DNA from: Clostridium weizhouense
Lineage (GTDB): Bacteria; Bacillota; Clostridia; Clostridiales; Clostridiaceae
Assembly (NCBI RefSeq): GCF_019431045.1
Contig: NZ_JAHXPT010000001.1
Location: 248,001 to 312,000, forward strand
DNA length: 64,000 bases
Direction: 5' to 3'
Notes under the pieces: model-generated
The model's database searches: none
Seen by the model: only the letters and a program-made list of their open reading frames with translations
What the model was told of the DNA's origin: nothing
Part shown: in pieces, positions 19,714 through 28,306 of the stretch
Layout of the letters: the number at the start of each line of letters is the position of its first letter
How positions within the stretch are numbered: the first letter of the stretch is position 1
Translations under genes and position numbers: made by a program

Positions 19714-19742
19714 TTGACTTATATAATAAAATAAATTATAAT
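19714..19742 (+). promoter_or_regulatory. Promoter of tRNA-fMet
   Basis: TTGACT and TATAAT with a 17-bp spacer, 20 bp before the tRNA. Confidence 0.85.
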
Positions 19743-19761
19743 GTATATATTAACTTAATAT

Positions 19762-19837
<76 letters not shown>

Positions 19838-19839
19838 TA

Positions 19840-19871
19840 AAAAACACACTATAAATTATAGTGTGTTTTTT
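19840..19871 (+). terminator. tRNA terminator
   Basis: AAAACACACTATAA / TTATAGTGTGTTTT perfect stem with T run, 3 nt after the tRNA. Confidence 0.9.
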
Positions 19872-19935
19872 AGTTTGTAATGTGTTTTATGAAAAACTAT
19901 ACTATTCTTTTAATATACTAATACTTTCTAAATTA

Positions 19936-20145
19936 TTACTTATTGAGTTTACATTGTATTTCTTTTTTAGTTTCTAAATTATTATTGATTTCTTTTGATA
20001 ATATATTTTTCTTTTTATTCTCATATAATGATTCTTGTAATTCTACAATGAAATAAAGAATTATCATACCTATAAGCGACAATCCAGCTATAATCAAAAC
20101 AATAACTATAATATCTATTGAGGAAGTTAGGTTACTGATAATCAT
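19936..20145 (-). CDS. Small membrane protein (69 aa), unknown
   Basis: Begins MIISNLTSSIDIIVIVLIIAG. One hydrophobic helix spans about residues 10-33, followed by a charged Lys/Glu/Asn-rich cytoplasmic tail. AAGGAGGAAAA upstream gives a strong ribosome binding site, so it is likely a real gene. No family is recognised. It stands alone between tRNA-fMet and the divergent GntR operon. Confidence 0.65.
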   Translation of the reverse strand: MIISNLTSSIDIIVIVLIIAGLSLIGMIILYFIVELQESLYENKKKNILSKEINNNLETKKEIQCKLNK

Positions 20146-20302
20146 ACATTTTTCCTCCTTATAAATTATTTATATATAGCTTTAATAGTTAATTCGCATT
20201 AAAATTCAAATATATATTATTATATGTTTTCACTGCACTGCTTTTTCTATAATAATAAAATTTATTTTTTATAATCAAATATACAATATTTCCAAAATAT
20301 TA

Positions 20303-20331
20303 TTGACAAAATATATGTATCATTATACTAT
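20303..20331 (+). promoter_or_regulatory. Promoter of the GntR/ABC operon
   Basis: TTGACA at 20303-20308 and TACTAT at 20326-20331, 17-bp spacer. Confidence 0.8.
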
Positions 20332-20357
20332 TGTATTAAGCAATTAGTACAATAGTA
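20326..20357 (+). promoter_or_regulatory. Operator of the GntR-family regulator
   Basis: A perfect inverted repeat TACTATTGTA / TACAATAGTA with a 12-bp centre starts on the -10 box and ends about 16 nt before the gtnR-type start codon. The position fits autorepression by the YtrA-like protein encoded next. Confidence 0.75.
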
Positions 20358-20373
20358 CAAAGGAGATGAAACT

Positions 20374-20742
20374 ATGATATGGGAATTCAAGGATGAACGT
20401 CCAATATATATACAGTTAGTAGAACAAATACAGCTTAGAATAGTATCTGGTGTGTATGGCATAGGAGAAAAACTTCCATCTGTAAGAGATTTAGCAAGTG
20501 AAGCGTCAGTAAATCCAAATACAATGCAAAAAGCACTTACAGAATTAGAACGGAAGGGTCTGGTATTTAGTCAAAGAACAAGTGGTAGATTTATTACGGA
20601 GGATGGGGAAATGATTAAAAAAATGAGAGATGATATAGCTAAAGAACAAATTCAAGATTTCTTTGAAAATATGAAAAAAATTGGTTATACCCCTAAAGAA
20701 ACAATTGAAATAGTCGAACAAATAGTAAAGGAGATGAAATAA
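20374..20742 (+). CDS. GntR-family regulator, YtrA subgroup
   Basis: Regulator of 122 residues. An N-terminal winged helix (PIYIQLVEQI, GIGEKLPSVRDLA, VNPNTMQKALTELE) is followed by only a short helical dimerisation tail, as in the YtrA subgroup. Members typically repress an adjacent ABC transporter operon induced by cell-envelope stress. AAGGAGATG precedes the ATG. The stop codon overlaps the start of the ATPase gene, so they are translationally coupled. Confidence 0.9.
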   Translation: MIWEFKDERPIYIQLVEQIQLRIVSGVYGIGEKLPSVRDLASEASVNPNTMQKALTELERKGLVFSQRTSGRFITEDGEMIKKMRDDIAKEQIQDFFENMKKIGYTPKETIEIVEQIVKEMK

Positions 20743-21443
20743 TGGATAATCCTATATTAGAATGTAAAAACTTAGTTAAACATTATGGTGGAAAAGAAGC
20801 TTTAAAAGGAATTGACTTAAAAATAAATAGAGGCAGAATTGTAGGACTTCTTGGACCAAATGGTAGTGGTAAAAGTACCTTAATTAAACTTGCAAATTCA
20901 CTATTAACACCAACAAGTGGTGAAATATTAATTGCTGGAAATAAACCTGGCGTTGAAACAAAAAAAATAGTTTCTTATTTACCTGAAAGAACTTATTTAA
21001 ATGATTGGATGAAAGTTTCTGATATCATAGACTTCTTTAGAGATTTTTATGATGATTTTAATTCTGAAAAAGCTTATGACATGTTACAAAAGTTAAATAT
21101 AAATCCTAAGGATAAATTAAAAACTATGTCAAAAGGGACTAAAGAAAAAGTTCAACTTATTTTAGTAATGAGTAGAGAAGCTGAACTTTATTTCTTAGAT
21201 GAACCAATAGCTGGAGTTGACCCTGCTGCTAGAGATTATATTTTAAATACAATAATTAATAATTATAATGAAAATGCTACAGTTATAATATCTACACATT
21301 TAATATCAGATATTGAGCAAGTACTTGATGATGTAATATTTATTTCTTATGGGGAAATATTCTTAACAAAAAGTGTTGACGAAATAAGAGAAGAGCACGG
21401 AAAAACTGTTGATGCTCTATTTAGGGAGGTATTTAAATGTTAG
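20742..21443 (+). CDS. ABC transporter ATP-binding protein
   Basis: Nucleotide-binding subunit of 233 residues. Walker A is GPNGSGKSTL, the signature-like segment MSKGTKEKVQLI (a degenerate LSGGQ), Walker B YFLDEPIAGVD, and the switch His in STHLISDIEQV. It pairs with the ABC-2 type permease that overlaps its last 7 nt. The GntR-ATPase-permease layout is the YtrAB/BcrAB-like type, usually linked to antibiotic or envelope-stress export. The substrate cannot be inferred. Confidence 0.9.
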   Translation: MDNPILECKNLVKHYGGKEALKGIDLKINRGRIVGLLGPNGSGKSTLIKLANSLLTPTSGEILIAGNKPGVETKKIVSYLPERTYLNDWMKVSDIIDFFRDFYDDFNSEKAYDMLQKLNINPKDKLKTMSKGTKEKVQLILVMSREAELYFLDEPIAGVDPAARDYILNTIINNYNENATVIISTHLISDIEQVLDDVIFISYGEIFLTKSVDEIREEHGKTVDALFREVFKC

Positions 21444-22249
21444 GAAAATTAATGAAATATGAAATAAAAGCAACTGGGAGAATTCTTTTGCCACTATATG
21501 GAGTCCTTTTAGCATTTACATTAATTAACAAACTATTTATAGGTAACAATTGGGATACTTTAGATGCTAGTACTTTAGGTGGAATTCCTGCTGTTCTTAG
21601 TATATTTGCTTATGGCGTTACTATGGCTGCAATTTTTATAGTAACTTTCTTTATAATAATACAACGTTTTTATAAAAATCTTCTTGGAGATGAAGGTTAT
21701 TTAATGCATACCCTTCCTGTAACTACATGGAAGAATATTTTAAGTAAACTTTTAATCGGAATTTTTTGGACTGTAATAAGTGGTATTGTAGCGATACTTT
21801 CTATATTTATTTTAGCATTTAGTGTTAGTAATTTTGATCCTAATTTCTTTAATGAACTTGGTAAAGTATTTTCTGAAATATACAAAGAAGTGGGAATAAG
21901 TGGATTCATGCTATTTTTAGAATTTATATTAGCCGTATTTATACAAATGGCAATGGGTATAATTATGATTTATGCTTCTATTTCAATAGGTCATTTATTT
22001 AATAAAAGAAAAATTCTTTCTTCATTTGGTGCTTTTATTGTATTAAATATTATTATGAACACAATTACTTCTATTCTTGGAATAACTTTCTCTTGGAAGT
22101 TAGAAATGTATGCAGATACTATAAATCAACATTCATTAGGATTATTACACGGAATTATTTGGGGTGTTATTGCAGTTAATTTAATTTTCTTTATCTGCTA
22201 TTTCTTCATAACTAATTATGTTGTAAAAAATAAATTAAATTTAGAATAA
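21437..22249 (+). CDS. ABC-2 type transporter permease
   Basis: Integral membrane protein of 270 residues with six predicted helices. Helices lie near residues 14-30, 52-75, 103-128, 155-182, 194-216 and 235-262. There is a large loop after the third. It has the form of the membrane half of the preceding ATPase. AGGGAGGT upstream supports the start. It is last in the operon and followed by a terminator. Confidence 0.85.
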   Translation: MLGKLMKYEIKATGRILLPLYGVLLAFTLINKLFIGNNWDTLDASTLGGIPAVLSIFAYGVTMAAIFIVTFFIIIQRFYKNLLGDEGYLMHTLPVTTWKNILSKLLIGIFWTVISGIVAILSIFILAFSVSNFDPNFFNELGKVFSEIYKEVGISGFMLFLEFILAVFIQMAMGIIMIYASISIGHLFNKRKILSSFGAFIVLNIIMNTITSILGITFSWKLEMYADTINQHSLGLLHGIIWGVIAVNLIFFICYFFITNYVVKNKLNLE

Positions 22250-22267
22250 TATAAATATTATATACAC

Positions 22268-22306
22268 GCCTAACCTAAATTAATAACTTAATAATTAAGG
22301 TTAGGC
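22268..22306. terminator. Hairpin between convergent genes
   Basis: GCCTAACCT / AGGTTAGGC stem between the permease (plus) and the DUF3892 gene (minus), usable from both sides. Confidence 0.7.
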
Positions 22307-22312
22307 TTAAAT

Positions 22313-22612
22313 TTATTCAGTTATAGATGGCAAAGAATTTAAGTTATTAGATTCATTTTGGTCTGGTAAACTTCTTAAATATTCTTCACCTTTTTTAGAT
22401 ACTCCAACGGCTACTCCATATATATTACCTTCTTTAGCCATTCTTACTCCATCTTCTTTAGATATTCTTTCACCATTCGAAAGTTCATATCCAATCACTT
22501 CTCCAGAGTGTTTTATTAAAGCTGCTATTGATTGTGCATTACTATTAGGTGTCGGTACTTCTTTATTAATGTTAATTGGTAATCCACCTAACATTCCATC
22601 TTTATTGTCCAT
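22313..22612 (-). CDS. DUF3892 domain protein
   Basis: Protein of 99 residues. The central region (SIAALIKHSGEVIGYELSNG by position, then DGVRMAKEGNIYGVAVG and GEEYLRSLPD) is typical of DUF3892, a short domain common in Firmicutes with no established function. Start with AGGAGGTG. It lies beside, and divergent from, the Met/Asn-rich protein gene. Confidence 0.8.
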   Translation of the reverse strand: MDNKDGMLGGLPININKEVPTPNSNAQSIAALIKHSGEVIGYELSNGERISKEDGVRMAKEGNIYGVAVGVSKKGEEYLRSLPDQNESNNLNSLPSITE

Positions 22613-22773
22613 AAAATTACACCTCCTATAACATTATGGTGTTATTTTATCCTAATAATATACTTTAATTCATAATTAATTTATTTTACTCATATTATAA
22701 TTTAATGTATCGTTTTTTCATTAACTGCAATAAGATAAACTAAACAGTAATAAATATTTTAGGTGGTGAAAAA

Positions 22774-23250
22774 ATGAATCCATTATTAAATATGCTATTT
22801 AGTGCCCTTTTCCCTAATATGGGTCTAGGTGGTATGATGAATCCCATGGGTGGCAATCAAATGATGGGCGGTAATCCTTTAATGAACATGTTCGGTGGCA
22901 TGAATAATAATCCTCAAGGAATGGGTGGTAATCCCCTATTAAATATGCTTTTAGGTGGTATGAACCCTAATATGATGAATATGATGGCATCTAATCCTAA
23001 TAGAAATCCTATGAATGGTAACAATATGAATAATGGGAATATGAATATGAATGGGAATGGAAATAACAACATGAATATGAATTCTCTAATTAATATGTTA
23101 ATGAGAGGACAAAACAATAATGGCACTAATCCATTTATGAATATGAATGGTATGATGAATCAAAATAATAATATGAATAGAATGAATAACATGAATCAAA
23201 ATAATATGTATAATAGAAATAATACTAATCAATCTAATTTTAAAAGATAA
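22774..23250 (+). CDS. Met/Asn/Gly-rich low-complexity protein
   Basis: Protein of 158 residues made almost only of Met, Asn, Gly, Pro, Leu and Gln. Early repeats are of the type GGNPLLNML; the second half is dominated by NMN and NNMN runs. There is no signal peptide; a hydrophobic patch at the N-terminus (LLNMLFSALFPNMGL) is short. A strong ribosome binding site (AGGTGGTGA) and a terminator frame the gene, so it appears real. Such composition recalls spore-coat or self-assembling proteins, or Met-rich metal/oxidant sinks; this is inference only. Confidence 0.75.
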   Translation: MNPLLNMLFSALFPNMGLGGMMNPMGGNQMMGGNPLMNMFGGMNNNPQGMGGNPLLNMLLGGMNPNMMNMMASNPNRNPMNGNNMNNGNMNMNGNGNNNMNMNSLINMLMRGQNNNGTNPFMNMNGMMNQNNNMNRMNNMNQNNMYNRNNTNQSNFKR

Positions 23251-23263
23251 TTAGGATGCCAAA

Positions 23264-23296
23264 ATGAGCCTTTAAAGTTAAGGCTCATTATTTTTT
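23264..23296 (+). terminator. Terminator of the Met/Asn-rich gene
   Basis: ATGAGCCTT / AAGGCTCAT stem followed by a T6 run. Confidence 0.85.
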
Positions 23297-23299
23297 ATA

Positions 23300-24166
23300 T
23301 TATGAATTAACTATTTCTCCCCCATTAACATGAATTGTTTGGCCTGTAATATATGAAGCACATTCTGTGGCTAAAAATACATATGCTCCAGCACATTCAA
23401 CTGGTTGACCTGCTCTTCCCATTGGAGTATCTGAACCAAATTGAGAAACTTTATTTGCATCAAAACTAGCTGGTATAAGCGGTGTCCATATAGGGCCTGG
23501 AGCAACTGCATTTACTCTTATTCCAGTTTTTCCTTTTGCTAATGCAAGTGCTAACGATCTTGTAAACACAGTAATTGCTCCTTTGGTCATTGAATAATCT
23601 ATTAAAGTTTCACTTCCTCTAAAAGCTACAACTGATGCTGTATTTATTATGCAGCTTCCTGCTTTTAAATGCTCCATTGCAGCCCTAGTCATATAAAATG
23701 TACCATATACATTTACTTTAAAAGTTTTATCAAATTGCTCATCTGATAGTTTTTTTATATCCTTACATTCATATTGAACAGCAGAATTATTTACTAATAT
23801 ATCTATTTTTCCATATTCATCAATCGTTTTTTTAATTACATCCTTACAAAAATCAGGATCTCCAATATCCCCTTTTATAAGAGTACATTTTCTACCTATT
23901 TGATCTATAGTTTTTTTAGTATTTTCTGCATCTTTTTCTTCATTATAATAAACAATTACTATATCTGCTCCCTGATTAGCATAAGCTACTGCTACTGCTT
24001 TTCCTATTCCACTATCTCCTCCAGTAATTATTGCAACTTTATTATTTAATAATTCACCCTTTTTATTATAATTAGGATCATCATATATCGGTGCTGGATT
24101 CATTTCATATTCAAACCCTGGTTGATGATCTTGATGCTGTGCTAGAAATGAAGTTGGAAAATTCAT
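23300..24166 (-). CDS. SDR-family oxidoreductase, YhdF / general-stress type
   Basis: Short-chain dehydrogenase of 288 residues with an N-terminal extension (FPTSFLAQHQDHQPG) typical of the glucose-dehydrogenase-like stress SDRs. The NAD(P) motif is TGGDSGIGKAVA, the structural NNSA is present, and the catalytic Ser-Tyr-Lys are in NTASVVAF and IDYSMTKGAI. It ends in GQTIHVNGGEIV. Start with AGGAGG. It is a single gene, and the substrate is unknown. Confidence 0.9.
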   Translation of the reverse strand: MNFPTSFLAQHQDHQPGFEYEMNPAPIYDDPNYNKKGELLNNKVAIITGGDSGIGKAVAVAYANQGADIVIVYYNEEKDAENTKKTIDQIGRKCTLIKGDIGDPDFCKDVIKKTIDEYGKIDILVNNSAVQYECKDIKKLSDEQFDKTFKVNVYGTFYMTRAAMEHLKAGSCIINTASVVAFRGSETLIDYSMTKGAITVFTRSLALALAKGKTGIRVNAVAPGPIWTPLIPASFDANKVSQFGSDTPMGRAGQPVECAGAYVFLATECASYITGQTIHVNGGEIVNS

Positions 24167-24242
24167 ATTAATTCCTCCTTGGTTATCTATTTAATGTGTC
24201 TAATATTAAATAGTATCTCCTAGCACAAAAAAAATATTTATA

Positions 24243-24749
24243 TCAATTAAATTGACTAATATATTTATTAAAAGTTATAGAATATTTTGTTTCTTTTTCT
24301 AAATATTTTTTCTCTATAAATCCTACTTTTTTAACTACTTTACTAGATCTATGATTTTCTTTATGAACTTTTGCCACAACCTCATCAACCCTATATTTTA
24401 AGAATGCTTCGCTTAATCCTTTTTTAACTGCTATAGTTCCTATTCCTTTTCCCCATTTTTTCTTATCTCCTATAGCAATAACCATTTCTGCAATCTTGCC
24501 TTTAGGAATAATCTTTAAATATCCAATAGATTTATTTTTATGCTCTATTATATAAAATGGTCCATTAGTATTGAAATATTGGGTCATTATAGGTAATGTA
24601 GACTTATTTGCTAATTTATTTAAACTATTATTTATTCCATTTCTCTCATTTAAAAATTTTGTTACATCTTTATCGCTTAACCATTTTGCCATATTAAAAA
24701 CATCTTCTCTATAAACCTCTTGCTGGAGATTTATATCCGAATATAACAT
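24243..24749 (-). CDS. GNAT-family N-acetyltransferase
   Basis: Protein of 168 residues with a GNAT fold. The acetyl-CoA loop is KKWGKGIGTIAVKKG; it is followed by VHKENHRSSKVVKKVGFIEK, the usual late strand-helix of RimJ/RimL-like enzymes. The ATG at 24749 follows GGAGGGAT, so an in-frame start 24 nt upstream is rejected. The acceptor (protein N-terminus, polyamine, drug) cannot be told. Confidence 0.82.
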   Translation of the reverse strand: MLYSDINLQQEVYREDVFNMAKWLSDKDVTKFLNERNGINNSLNKLANKSTLPIMTQYFNTNGPFYIIEHKNKSIGYLKIIPKGKIAEMVIAIGDKKKWGKGIGTIAVKKGLSEAFLKYRVDEVVAKVHKENHRSSKVVKKVGFIEKKYLEKETKYSITFNKYISQFN

Positions 24750-24904
24750 TATACTATCCCTCCAAATAATCATAATAATCTCAATCGATTGTACAATTAA
24801 ATCGCTAAATAGTAAAATGATGTAATTTTTGCAATATCTTATTAGATTTATTTAATTCACCTTTTCTCAGTTTATATTACTTTTTTTCCATTTTATTGGT
24901 AGCT

Positions 24905-24959
24905 GTAATTAAATTCAATAAAATTACTTTTAATAGAATTTAATTCAATTTAATTACAA
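24905..24959. repeat. AT-rich palindrome in the 24750-25108 gap
   Basis: GTAATTAAATT near 24905 pairs with AATTTAATTAC near 24949-24959, with further complementary inner sequence. No gene is visible in this 359-bp gap; the only other feature is the terminator at 25070. Confidence 0.45.
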
Positions 24960-25069
24960 TTCTTATGCTAATTTAATATCTGATTATTTTTTACAAATCT
25001 TAATTTTTAATGTATATTAAAAAATATTACTAGTGAATATATAACATAAAATTTAATCAAAAATATAAA

Positions 25070-25103
25070 AATAGAAGTGCATAAATTTTATTACACTTCT
25101 ATT
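25070..25103 (-). terminator. Terminator of the DUF1275 gene
   Basis: AATAGAAGTG / CACTTCTATT stem just beyond the stop codon. Confidence 0.7.
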
Positions 25104-25108
25104 GTTTA

Positions 25109-25831
25109 TTACTTACATTCTGTTTTCAGTCTATATTCATCTATACTAAATAATATAACAGCACAAATTAATATAAATGCAGAAATCCAAACAGATTTAA
25201 CTCCAACTTTTATAGTTGATACTCCCCCTAAGCATGCCCCTGTTAAAAAAGAAAATAGAATTATACAATATCGAATTAATTTTACAACATAAATATTATC
25301 TTTTTTTCTAAAAGCCATATAAGCAGCCTGTGATGCACTTCTTAAGTTTCCAGTACACATTGTTGTACTATAAGGAGAATCAACTAGTTTTCTAAATGAA
25401 GAAATCTGAACAGATGAAACAAATGATATTGTTGTAGTTACAAATATATTAGGTGCAGTAATAGGTATAAATCCTATAATAAAAAGTACTATAATTTCAA
25501 TAATTAAAATAGCACGATCACTATCCACATTTATAAAATATGCTGATGCTTTAATTTCTTTTATTCTCTCTGCAACAATTACACCAATTATAAATGCTAA
25601 AATAGGTAAAAATGCCATAATGGCACCTTTCCAATTTCCATTAGTTGCTGCTACTCCCACTAAAACAATGTTTCCTGTTTCTGCATTAGCAAAAACTCCT
25701 CCCCTACACACAAACGTATATGCATCCAAAAATCCTCCTACCATAGCTAAAAGTATTCCTAAATGTACAGATTCAGAAGTATTAGCATATCCATTTTTAG
25801 ACATATTAATATTTATATCTTTAGTAACCAA
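25109..25831 (-). CDS. DUF1275 (YoaK-like) membrane protein
   Basis: Membrane protein of 240 residues, six helices. The family signature is clear: GGFLDAYTFVCRGGVFANAETGN by position in the first helix region (residues about 32-54), and later TTMCTGNLRSA. The function is unknown; a transporter role is assumed for the family. The best start is a TTG at 25831 with GGGG upstream; an internal ATG at 25804 is possible. Single gene. Confidence 0.85.
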   Translation of the reverse strand: MVTKDININMSKNGYANTSESVHLGILLAMVGGFLDAYTFVCRGGVFANAETGNIVLVGVAATNGNWKGAIMAFLPILAFIIGVIVAERIKEIKASAYFINVDSDRAILIIEIIVLFIIGFIPITAPNIFVTTTISFVSSVQISSFRKLVDSPYSTTMCTGNLRSASQAAYMAFRKKDNIYVVKLIRYCIILFSFLTGACLGGVSTIKVGVKSVWISAFILICAVILFSIDEYRLKTECK

Positions 25832-26015
25832 CTCAAAATATCCCCTTCCAAGAATAACTATTTACCCTTTATTATATCATTAATTCCCTTATTTAAATAA
25901 TTTAACAATGTTCTATAGTAATTGTTAAATTTCTATTTATTAAAAATAATCCTATGAAAACATTCTTATTTATTTTATACATGAACTTTCTTAATTAAAA
26001 CATTAAATTTCTAAA

Positions 26016-26052
26016 AGAAAAAATATCATCAAAGCAAATGCAATGATGATAT
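26016..26052 (-). terminator. Terminator of the cyclophilin gene
   Basis: ATATCATCA / TGATGATAT stem with T-rich sequence after it on the minus strand. Confidence 0.65.
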
Positions 26053-26072
26053 AAAAACTAATAAATAAATTT

Positions 26073-26759
26073 TTATTTTTTATTTGGTTCTTTATATTCT
26101 ACGCCCTTAGTGTCAACAGTAATTGATTCAATAATTATATCCTCTTTAGGTATATCTTTTGACTTAGTTTTTACATTTTCAAGTTTTTCTACTATTTCTA
26201 ATCCTGATATAACTTTACCAAAAGCAGCATATTCACCATCAAGATGTGGTGCATCTCCAGACATTATAAAAAATTGACTACCTGCACTATTAGGATCTTG
26301 TGTTCTTGCCATTGATAACACACCTTTTGTATGTTTTAATCCATTAGGAAAACCATTTGAAGTAAACTCACCTTCTATTGAATATCCTGGACCTCCAGTG
26401 CCGTCTCCATTTGGATCTCCACCTTGAATCATAAATCCTTTAATTACTCTATGAAATTTAAGATTATTATAAAATCCCTTATTAACCAAGTATATAAAAT
26501 TATTTACTGTATTAGGCGCAGTTTCTGGATATAATACAGCTTCAATATCTCCATAATCTTTTACCTTTATAGTTGCTAAAGGTAAATTTTCAGTCAACTC
26601 TGGTAAATCACCGTTAGCATTTTCAGTTGTATTAGTTGCATTACTATTTTCTTTTTTATCCTTCATTTTAACATTACTACAACCGACTAATAATAATGAA
26701 CTTATAGAAATTATTAACAAAATTAATTTTGTATATTTTTTAATACTTATTACATTCAT
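26073..26759 (-). CDS. Cyclophilin-type peptidyl-prolyl isomerase, lipoprotein
   Basis: Surface lipoprotein of 228 residues. The signal peptide ends in lipobox LLVGC at about residues 24-28. A Asn/Thr-rich linker follows, then a cyclophilin domain with FHRVIKGFMIQGGDP, SAGSQFFIM and HLDGEYAAFGKV. It should catalyse proline isomerisation in proteins folding outside the membrane. The ATG at 26759 is chosen because a GTG 12 nt earlier lies within the AAGGTGGAG ribosome binding site. Confidence 0.9.
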   Translation of the reverse strand: MNVISIKKYTKLILLIISISSLLLVGCSNVKMKDKKENSNATNTTENANGDLPELTENLPLATIKVKDYGDIEAVLYPETAPNTVNNFIYLVNKGFYNNLKFHRVIKGFMIQGGDPNGDGTGGPGYSIEGEFTSNGFPNGLKHTKGVLSMARTQDPNSAGSQFFIMSGDAPHLDGEYAAFGKVISGLEIVEKLENVKTKSKDIPKEDIIIESITVDTKGVEYKEPNKK

Positions 26760-26900
26760 CAATTTCTCCACCTTACAATTAAACTTTTTATACCATATAG
26801 TATATCATAATTTATTATTTTACCACTATAAATAGAGATTTAGAACATTTTCATAAATATTCTAATAATATATATTAATTAATATAATAAAGGAGATTTT

Positions 26901-27413
26901 ATGAGCTATACTACAAATAGGCAACCTCAAGGAACATTAAAAAATGATGAGACATTTCTTAGAGAAGGTTTAATAGCTGAAATAGTTGCTATTAATGACT
27001 ATAGTAAATTTTTAAGTATTACTGAAAATAAGGAAGTTAAGGAAGTATTTCATCATATAATGGAAGAAGAGAAAGAACACTATGGTCTATTTTTAGAAGC
27101 ATTGCGCTCAATAGATAAAGAAGAATTTGAATTATATAAAGATGTAGATGAACATGTTAATATAACTACCAAGAACAATTATAAAGAATATTATAATACA
27201 AAAGAAAGTAAAGCATACTTATTAACTCATATTAGAGAAGCAATTAAAGGAGAGTTAGAAGCTATAATATTGTATGAAGACTTTTTAAAAAATACAGAAA
27301 ATGATGAGATATTTAATATTATAAAAGAAGTTACTAGAGATGAAAAGGAACATGTTGAAGAACTTACTAAAGTATTAATTATATTAGATAAAGATAAATA
27401 TGGACCTTTATAA
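26901..27413 (+). CDS. Ferritin-like / rubrerythrin-type protein (170 aa)
   Basis: All-helical protein with two metal-binding style motifs about 95 residues apart: EEEKEHYGLF and RDEKEHVEEL, plus Glu-bearing helices EGLIAEIVAIN and GELEAIILYEDF. This gives the E...ExxH repeat of a diiron four-helix bundle. No rubredoxin domain. A role in peroxide or oxygen defence or iron handling is inferred. Strong AAGGAGA ribosome binding site. Divergent from the cyclophilin gene. Confidence 0.82.
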   Translation: MSYTTNRQPQGTLKNDETFLREGLIAEIVAINDYSKFLSITENKEVKEVFHHIMEEEKEHYGLFLEALRSIDKEEFELYKDVDEHVNITTKNNYKEYYNTKESKAYLLTHIREAIKGELEAIILYEDFLKNTENDEIFNIIKEVTRDEKEHVEELTKVLIILDKDKYGPL

Positions 27414-27493
27414 ATTAAATAATGTATTTTTCACTCTGTGTTTTAAAATAATTATTCTGTATAATATTTTCTAAGTAAATTGAGAAATTTATT

Positions 27494-27652
27494 AGACACA
27501 TGAAAGAAAATAACAAGTCCAAAATGCGATGTATATTTTGCATCAGGCAAGGAAACATAATTGTTTAATAGCAGGCTATTAGGCCATTATGATGACGCAA
27601 CATGACACGAAATAGACTAGTATATTGACTTGTTATTATTTTGAATGTGTCT
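27494..27652. repeat. Palindromic element D (AGACACAT ends)
   Basis: 26-bp imperfect terminal inverted repeats: AGACACATGAAAGAAAATAA then CAAGTC at the left, and their complement ending ATGTGTCT at the right. The interior, of higher GC than its surroundings, folds further (AATAG/CTATT). No coding capacity. A shortened copy in reverse orientation lies at 57390-57445. It looks like a MITE or a structured RNA. The rest of the 511-bp gap 27414-27924 holds only the hairpin at 27696. Confidence 0.75.
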
Positions 27653-27695
27653 TAAATGAATATGTATAATGTTTTTATTTAAATATTATTATACT

Positions 27696-27733
27696 AAAAG
27701 AGGTACATTCGAATTAATGAATTCACCTCTTTT
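27696..27733. terminator. Hairpin AAAAGAGGT / ACCTCTTTT
   Basis: Stem with a further complementary CATTC-GAATTA-ATGAATT middle and a T-rich end; a likely terminator though no gene ends close by. Confidence 0.5.
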
Positions 27734-27924
27734 ATATATAAGTATAAAATTCATTTTAATAATAATATCTGTTTAAATATTAGAAAATATTTTTTAATAT
27801 AATTTTAAGCACTTTACTTTTATAATCGTTATGTTATAATAACTATTATTAAATAATAATATAATTCTAATATTCATAATATATTATCTAAAATTTACAA
27901 CTAAAGTTTTCAGGAGGTATTAAA

Positions 27925-28107
27925 ATGGAAATTAAAGAAAAAATATTAAATACTATGAAAGAAGCTAATAAACCATTAAGTGCTGGAGAAGTAGAAAAGC
28001 TTTTAGGGCTAGATCGTAAAGATATTGATAAGGCATTTAAAGAACTAAAAAAAGAAGAAGCTATTGTATCACCTATACGTTGTAAATGGGAGCCAGCAAA
28101 TAAATAA
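27925..28107 (+). CDS. Small winged-helix protein (60 aa)
   Basis: Protein of 60 residues with a helix-turn-helix pattern: ILNTMKEANKPLSAGEVEKL, then DRKDIDKAFKELKKEEAI and a short C-terminal strand. It resembles the DNA-binding half of small transcription factors; such 60-residue proteins are common in clostridia. Strong site AGGAGGT. The stop codon lies inside a (AAAT)7 tandem repeat at 28098-28125. No partner gene is adjacent. Confidence 0.75.
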   Translation: MEIKEKILNTMKEANKPLSAGEVEKLLGLDRKDIDKAFKELKKEEAIVSPIRCKWEPANK

Positions 28108-28125
28108 ATAAATAAATAAATAAAT
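28098..28125. repeat. (AAAT)7 tetranucleotide repeat
   Basis: Seven exact copies of AAAT covering the last codons and stop of the small winged-helix gene. Slippage would alter little, since every frame meets a stop within the repeat. Confidence 0.9.
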
Positions 28126-28209
28126 ATGTTACATTTAAAAATAATAATATTAACTAGATAAATTTATCATCCTACTATAATATTAATAATTACTTAAAGC
28201 ATATTAAAC

Positions 28210-28255
28210 AAAAGCTGTTTCAAATAACAAATAATATTTTTTTGAAACAGCTTTT
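28210..28255. terminator. Bidirectional terminator
   Basis: AAAAGCTGTTTCAAA / TTTGAAACAGCTTTT perfect 15-bp stem between convergent genes, with T or A runs on both flanks. Confidence 0.85.
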
Positions 28256-28306
28256 ATTTTATTTAACCCTATGTTTTAAGTTGATGTTTATTATGTAGAA
28301 TAAAAT

